A stretch of DNA of 64,000 nt from Sipunculus nudus. Taxonomy: Eukaryota > Annelida > Sipuncula > Golfingiida > Sipunculidae. The stretch spans positions 41,770,456 through 41,834,455 of the forward strand of contig CM049318.1 of the NCBI GenBank assembly GCA_026874595.1, read 5' to 3'. Under the pieces are notes generated by a model that was not told where the DNA came from, ran no database searches, and was given only the letters and a program-made list of their open reading frames with translations. The position numbers and the translations under genes were made by a program. Positions 59,470 to 64,000 of this stretch are shown piece by piece (the first letter of the stretch is position 1; each line of letters begins with the position of its first letter).

Positions 59470-60785
59470 ACTTAGTGTTAACTTTGGCTTGTTCCAAACT
59501 CTGTTTCTGGACTGGTGACCTTGGTTGGTTAGGACCTCTGTCCGTGCATTGATATTAATTTTTGGTTAGGACCTCTGTGTCTGCACTGTTATTCTTTGTT
59601 GCTTTAGACCTCTTGCTCTGCAAAGTGTATCATTGTTGGTTAACCTCTGCCTCTGGACTGTTTTTCTTTGTTGGTTAGGACCTCTGTCACTGGACTGTTA
59701 TTCCTTGTTGGTTAGGACGTTTGTCTTTGCGCTGTTATTCTTTGTTGCTTAGGACCTCTCTCTCTGCACTGTTATTCTCTTTTGGTTAACACTTCTGTCT
59801 CTGTGCTATTATTTTTTGTTGGTAATGACATCTGTCTCTGCAATGTTTTTCTTTGTTTGTTTTGACTTCTGTCTCTGGACTGTTATTCTTCGTAGGTTAG
59901 GACCTATGTCTCTGCTCTATTATTCTTTGTTGGTTAGGACCACTGTCTCTGCACTGTTATTCTTTTTTGGTTTGGTCCTATGTATCGATCTGCACTGTTA
60001 TTCCTTATTGATAAGGACCTTAGTCTCTGCAAAGTGTTTCATTGTTGGTAAGGACCTCTGTCTCTGCACTGTTATTCTTTTTTGGTTTGGTCCTATGTAT
60101 CTGCACTGTTATTCCTTATTGATAAGGACCTTAGTCTCTGCAAAGTGTTTCATTGTTGGTAAGGACCTCTGTCTCTGCACTGCTTTTCTTGGTTGATTAG
60201 GACTTCTGTCTTTGCACTGTTCTTCTTTGTTGGTAAGGCCCTCTCTCCCTCTGCACTGTCTTTTATTATTATTGGTTAAGACCTCTGTTCCTGCAAAGTG
60301 ATTATTTGTTGGTTAGGACCTCTGTCTCTGCACTGTTATTCTTTATTAGTTAGGACTTCTGACTCTGCACCGTCAATTCTTTGTTGGTTAGGACCTTTGT
60401 CTCTGCACTGTTAATCCTTTTGATAAGGATCTCTGTCTTGCACTGTTATTCTATGTCGATTTGATTCTCTGTCGCTGCACTGTTATTACTTTTTGATAAG
60501 GCTCTTTGTCTTTGCACTGTTCTTCTTTGTTGGTAAGGCCCTCTTTCTCTGCACTGTCTTTTATTGTTGGGTAAGACCTCTGTTCTTGCAAAGAGATTTT
60601 TTGTTGGCAATGACATCTGTCTCTGCACTGTTATTCTTGTTTGTTTTGACTTCTGTCTCTGGACTGTTATTCTTCGTTGGTTAGGACCTCTTTCTGTGCA
60701 CTGTTATTCTTTGTTGTTTTGGACCTCTGTCTTTGCACTGTTTTCAATGTTGGTTAAGACCTCCGTCTCGGCAAGCACCTTATCC
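59470..60785. repeat. 37-bp minisatellite, about 35 diverged units
   Basis: The unit is CTCTGTCTCTGCACTGTTAT, then TCTTTGTTGGTTAGGAC (37 bp). Larger blocks are duplicated inside the array. The stretch from 59962 recurs at 60077, 115 bp later (three units plus a 4-bp CGAT insert). The block near 60220-60300 recurs near 60505-60600, and that near 59825-59900 near 60605-60690. The 37-bp period shifts frame every unit, so the open frames across it are artefacts. Confidence 0.93.
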
Positions 60786-61034
60786 AGTATGGTTCCATGA
60801 TGAATTTTTAAATGAATTTCAACAAAATCTAAGGAAGCGTTCACTCAGTCTGTTTTACACAAGTTCGAGCCACTACTTTTACAGCAGAACCACCCGCATG
60901 TCAGCGGAATTGGTTCCTTTAGCCGGACACCCATACCATTTTAATACAACCGATGTTCTGAAATGACTAAGCTTTCTTTATGCACTCTTCTTAATTGAAT
61001 AAACTATTCAATATTACAACTGCATGCCTGTTGA
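60786..61034. other. Spacer between two minisatellites, no gene seen
   Basis: About 250 bp of non-repetitive sequence. The plus frame runs in from the array and has no domain. Confidence 0.4.
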
Positions 61035-61850
61035 AAACAGTAATCTCCATATCCACATGGAGTGTGCTGCAGCTGCTATAACAAAATTAGGTCATCCCAT
61101 GCCTATCGTCATTAACTCCCTATTATTATTTTTTTTTTACTTATTTCAATACAATCGTCACCGGCCCATCCACATGGAATATGCTTCAGCTGATATAACA
61201 ACCTGAGGTTACTTGGGAGTATGCTGCAGCTACTAAAAATAGGGTCATCGCGGGCTTATTCCTATGAAGTATGCTGCAGTGGCTAAAACAAAATGTGGTC
61301 GTCTCCGGCCTATCCACATTGAGTATGCTGCAGCTGCCGTAACAAATGAGATCGTCTCCGGCCAATCCACATTGAGTATGCTGCAGCTTATGTCACAAAT
61401 GAGGTCGTCTCCGGCCTATCCACATTGAGTATGCTGCAGCTTATGTCACAAATGAGGTCGTCACCGGCCTATCCACATGGAGTATGCTGCAGCTGCTATA
61501 ACAAAATGAGGTCGTCACCGGCCAATCCACATGGAGTATGCTGCAGCTGCTATAACAAAATGAGGTCGTCACCGGCCTTTCCACATGGAGTATGCTGCAG
61601 CTGCTATAACAAAATGAGGTCGTCACCAGCCTATCCACATGGAGTATGCTGCCGCTGCTATAACAAAATGAGGTCGTCACCGGCCTATCCACATGGAGTA
61701 TGCTGCAGCTGCTGTAACAAATGAGGTCATCTCCGGCCTATCCACATTGAGTATGCTGCAGCTGCTATAACAAAATTAGGTCATCCCATACCTTTCGTCA
61801 TTAACTCCCTATTAGTATTATTTTTTTTTTATTTATTTCAATACCATCCG
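61035..61850. repeat. 54-bp minisatellite with duplicated end blocks
   Basis: Central units (61440-61720) are exactly 54 bp: ATGAGGTCGTCACCGGCCTA, then TCCACATGGAGTATGCTGCA, GCTGCTATAACAAA. Outer units are 53-65 bp and more diverged. A non-unit block (CAAAATTAGGTCATCCCAT, then CGTCATTAACTCCCTATTA and a T-run with TTATTTCAATAC) occurs at both ends, 61082 and 61771, in the same orientation and 689 bp apart. The 18-residue frame is open only across the recent central copies. Confidence 0.93.
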
Positions 61851-62861
61851 GCACATTATGATACAAGACTAGAGAGATCCGTTTTTATGAAAAGAGTGAT
61901 AGGAATGAACATCAGAAACATGGATTCAACGGAACCAGAAATGTTCTTATAGAAAAACATAAAGAAGCATTAAGGATATGAAAAAAATCCCATAACGATT
62001 CAATAAGAAAGTATCTTTTCCAGATAGGAACGAACGGAGATGTAGAGTTATTGTGAACTATATATGTATACCATGCATGAATTAAGCGTTTCACAAGATT
62101 TGACCTTAAATAAATATTTTTGAGGTTCACCGTGATCGCTTTTCGCCGTCTGCTCTGTAGGTAACATCAAGTCAGATAACTGGTTCATTGCATAGATGCT
62201 GGTACTTTGCACAGATACTTGTGAAACTGGATAATTTTAATATACAACATTAGTTGCTTTGTAATCGTTATAGGAAATTATACTCCACTGCGGTAGTACA
62301 TATAAGTGAATCCTGTACTGCTACAATTAACCAGAGAGAACATATATGGAACTTTATTTGTAATAAATTACCTGTTCAGGTTGAGGCACAGCTGGTTGCC
62401 CTGTCGGATACTGAACTCGTAGGCCTTTATAAAAGCGGACTGAATATTAATTAAATGAATCTTTTGGACACGAACACTAATCAGCCGCTTTACTAAAAAG
62501 AGGTCTATCTTTTTTAGGGAGTCGACAAAGATTCTTAATGAATTATCTTGAGTATAATCAAATAACACTAATCACCTGTATTTTCATTTTTATCTTTCAT
62601 GATTATTGGTTTGTAAATTGTAATGCTTTTGAATAACTTCTCTTTTTTATATTTTGTATGATGGTCTTCGCTTGACGGATGGACTAAACGTTACCAACAA
62701 CACACAAGCACACATTTACCATAAAGCGGTTATTTTTTAACATGCTATGGAAATTGTAAAATGCTTTTCCTGATGTTAAATTAACACGATTTTAGAATTA
62801 ATACCACATGCGGCGTGTATTTCTATTGTTCTAACAGTACGACAAATCTATAAGCATAATA
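61851..62861. other. No gene assigned
   Basis: AT-rich DNA. A 66-codon plus frame at 62254-62454 (HIWNFICNKLPVQVEAQLVA) is weakly reminiscent of the extreme C-terminus of some animal LINE proteins, but is too short and weak to call. Confidence 0.35.
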
Positions 62862-63179
62862 GCTGGCTGTGATGCAAGTCAACATGACAGTTTCCAAATA
62901 AGGAATGAACGTGATTTGCTCTTATTAAAATAGTAACTCTCTGGTCATTGATTACCAGGAGGCCTATGGTAAACCACACACTCTTCAAAAGCCCTTGTAA
63001 GATCCTTTGAGAAATAAACAGCTGGCTGTGATGCAAGTCAACTTGCATTACTTTTTCTAAATAAGGAATACACGTGATTTGCTCTTATTAACATAGTAAC
63101 TCTCTGGTCATTGATTACCGGGAGACCTATGGTAAACCACACTCTGTTCAAGAGCTCTGTAAGACTCATTGAGAAAACT
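62862..63179. repeat. 159-bp tandem duplication (two copies)
   Basis: GCTGGCTGTGATGCAAGTCA starts copy 1 at 62862 and copy 2 at 63021. Both continue through AATAAGGAAT, CGTGATTTGCTCTTATTAA, TAGTAACTCTCTGGTCATTG and CCTATGGTAAACCACAC. The copies differ by scattered substitutions and a few small indels. Confidence 0.93.
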
Positions 63180-64000
63180 AGAGACATCCCACTCAAGGAT
63201 AACATTATGATATCTCAGCTAAAAAGGGGTTTTTATTAAAAAATCGAAGATATTGTTATTATCGTAAACATATGTAAAATACACTTGGGCAGTGTTTTTC
63301 GCTTTACATATCGTTTGATACTTCAAGCCTGCAGCCTCTGGGGTAAATTTTAAATAATGTAGAACCTACCAGTGGTTCGTTTCTCTCAGCGAAAAGGGCA
63401 TGCAAATCTGATAAGGAGACCGTTGCAAATTATTTTTAAAGTGAATTCTCTTTTATTCATAAACACAATATATAGCTAAATTGCTTAGTCATTCGAATAT
63501 ATACTTATTTTAGGATCCAAATTACCTAACTGTCCCTGACAGAAACACAATATTTGATTTTATACAATAGTTTCCCTTCAAGCGATGTAGATTCTGGAGT
63601 TTTTCCAAACCTTTTTATTCGGCAGTACCCAGGATCCGACACCGCATTTAAGCATTTAGGTGAAAGCTTTACCAGGTTGGGGCTCGCTTATGACAACAAA
63701 TCTGCTGATACAAATACAAATCGGCTTCGCCTCGGGATGCCATATATGACACATGTGATTCTATGTACGTTTTATAAACAAAAATAACCAACTTAACAAT
63801 AATATGATATTCTATAAGATTGACCTATTGCAAGACCGAAGGCGTTTCATGTTTAAAAGACACTAATTATTGATAAATTGTGAGATAACCAGTTAATCAG
63901 TGTACCCCGCTTGACTTGTATCAATAAATATGTATGTCTGGGTATTTAGCAGGACATTTTGTTTTATATTCAAACATTTAATAAACTGGTTTTACTCCTA
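63180..64000. other. No gene seen
   Basis: AT-rich sequence to the window edge. A 77-codon plus frame at 63554-63787 has no known domain. Confidence 0.4.

Noticed and set aside
6930-61850. CRISPR-like array
   Set aside because: All arrays are head-to-tail minisatellites in which the whole unit repeats. None has constant repeats with unique spacers, and the DNA is eukaryotic.
62254-62454. LINE C-terminal fragment
   Set aside because: The resemblance is limited to a few hydrophobic positions, with no CP-Y or HF-x-L motif and no other LINE sequence next to it.

Overview
This is AT-rich eukaryotic intergenic DNA with no intact host gene that I can recognise. The mix of elements points to an animal, most likely a marine invertebrate: a Ty3/gypsy element, a CR1-like LINE whose ORF1 has an SGNH-type C-terminus, an L1/Tx1-like LINE, a hAT relic, a DNA transposon with Ulp1 and PHD remnants, and many TIR elements, minisatellites and (AT)n tracts. 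I cannot name the phylum from the sequence. Every recognisable coding region belongs to a mobile element, and all of them are broken by stops and frameshifts.

Layout: 0.2-3.64 kb, a decayed plus-strand Ty3/gypsy gag-pol with polypurine tract and 3' LTR, truncated on the left by the window edge. 4.9-5.6 kb, a four-copy diverged repeat. 6.93-8.94 kb, a 51-bp minisatellite with a higher-order duplication. 12.9-13.6 kb, a ~98-bp array, two hairpins and an (AT)n tract. 14.43-16.42 kb, TIR element A. 18.3-19.6 kb, a 53-bp satellite. 23.4-23.7 kb, a hairpin and a 51-bp perfect palindrome. 24.1-28.55 kb, a minus-strand CR1-like LINE (ORF1, endonuclease, RT) split by a 1.15-kb element (B) flanked by TTAA on both sides. 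32.6-35.1 kb, a plus-strand L1/Tx1-like LINE without its endonuclease. 38.6-43.2 kb, an unusual composite of two long-inverted-repeat units, flanked as a whole by an exact 8-bp direct repeat and holding minus-strand Ulp1-protease and PHD-finger remnants plus an older LINE fragment. 43.5-43.8 kb, a tRNA-like SINE head. 45.8-46.5 kb, a pogo/Tigger-like TIR element. 46.85-47.90 kb, nested GC-rich TIR elements C and D. 48.8-49.5 kb, a hAT transposase C-terminal relic. 51.85-53.97 kb, a 42-bp GAT-rich array. 59.5-60.8 kb, a 37-bp minisatellite. 61.0-61.85 kb, a 54-bp minisatellite. 62.86-63.18 kb, a 159-bp tandem duplication.

The genes do not work together as a system. The window records successive insertions into gene-poor DNA, and nesting gives a partial order of events (B is younger than the CR1 LINE; D is younger than C). 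The most unusual structure is the 38.6-43.2 kb composite. Four dissimilar TIR elements (A-D) share a terminal sequence close to AGCCCCGGTCACA next to TTAA-like targets, which suggests one loosely related family.
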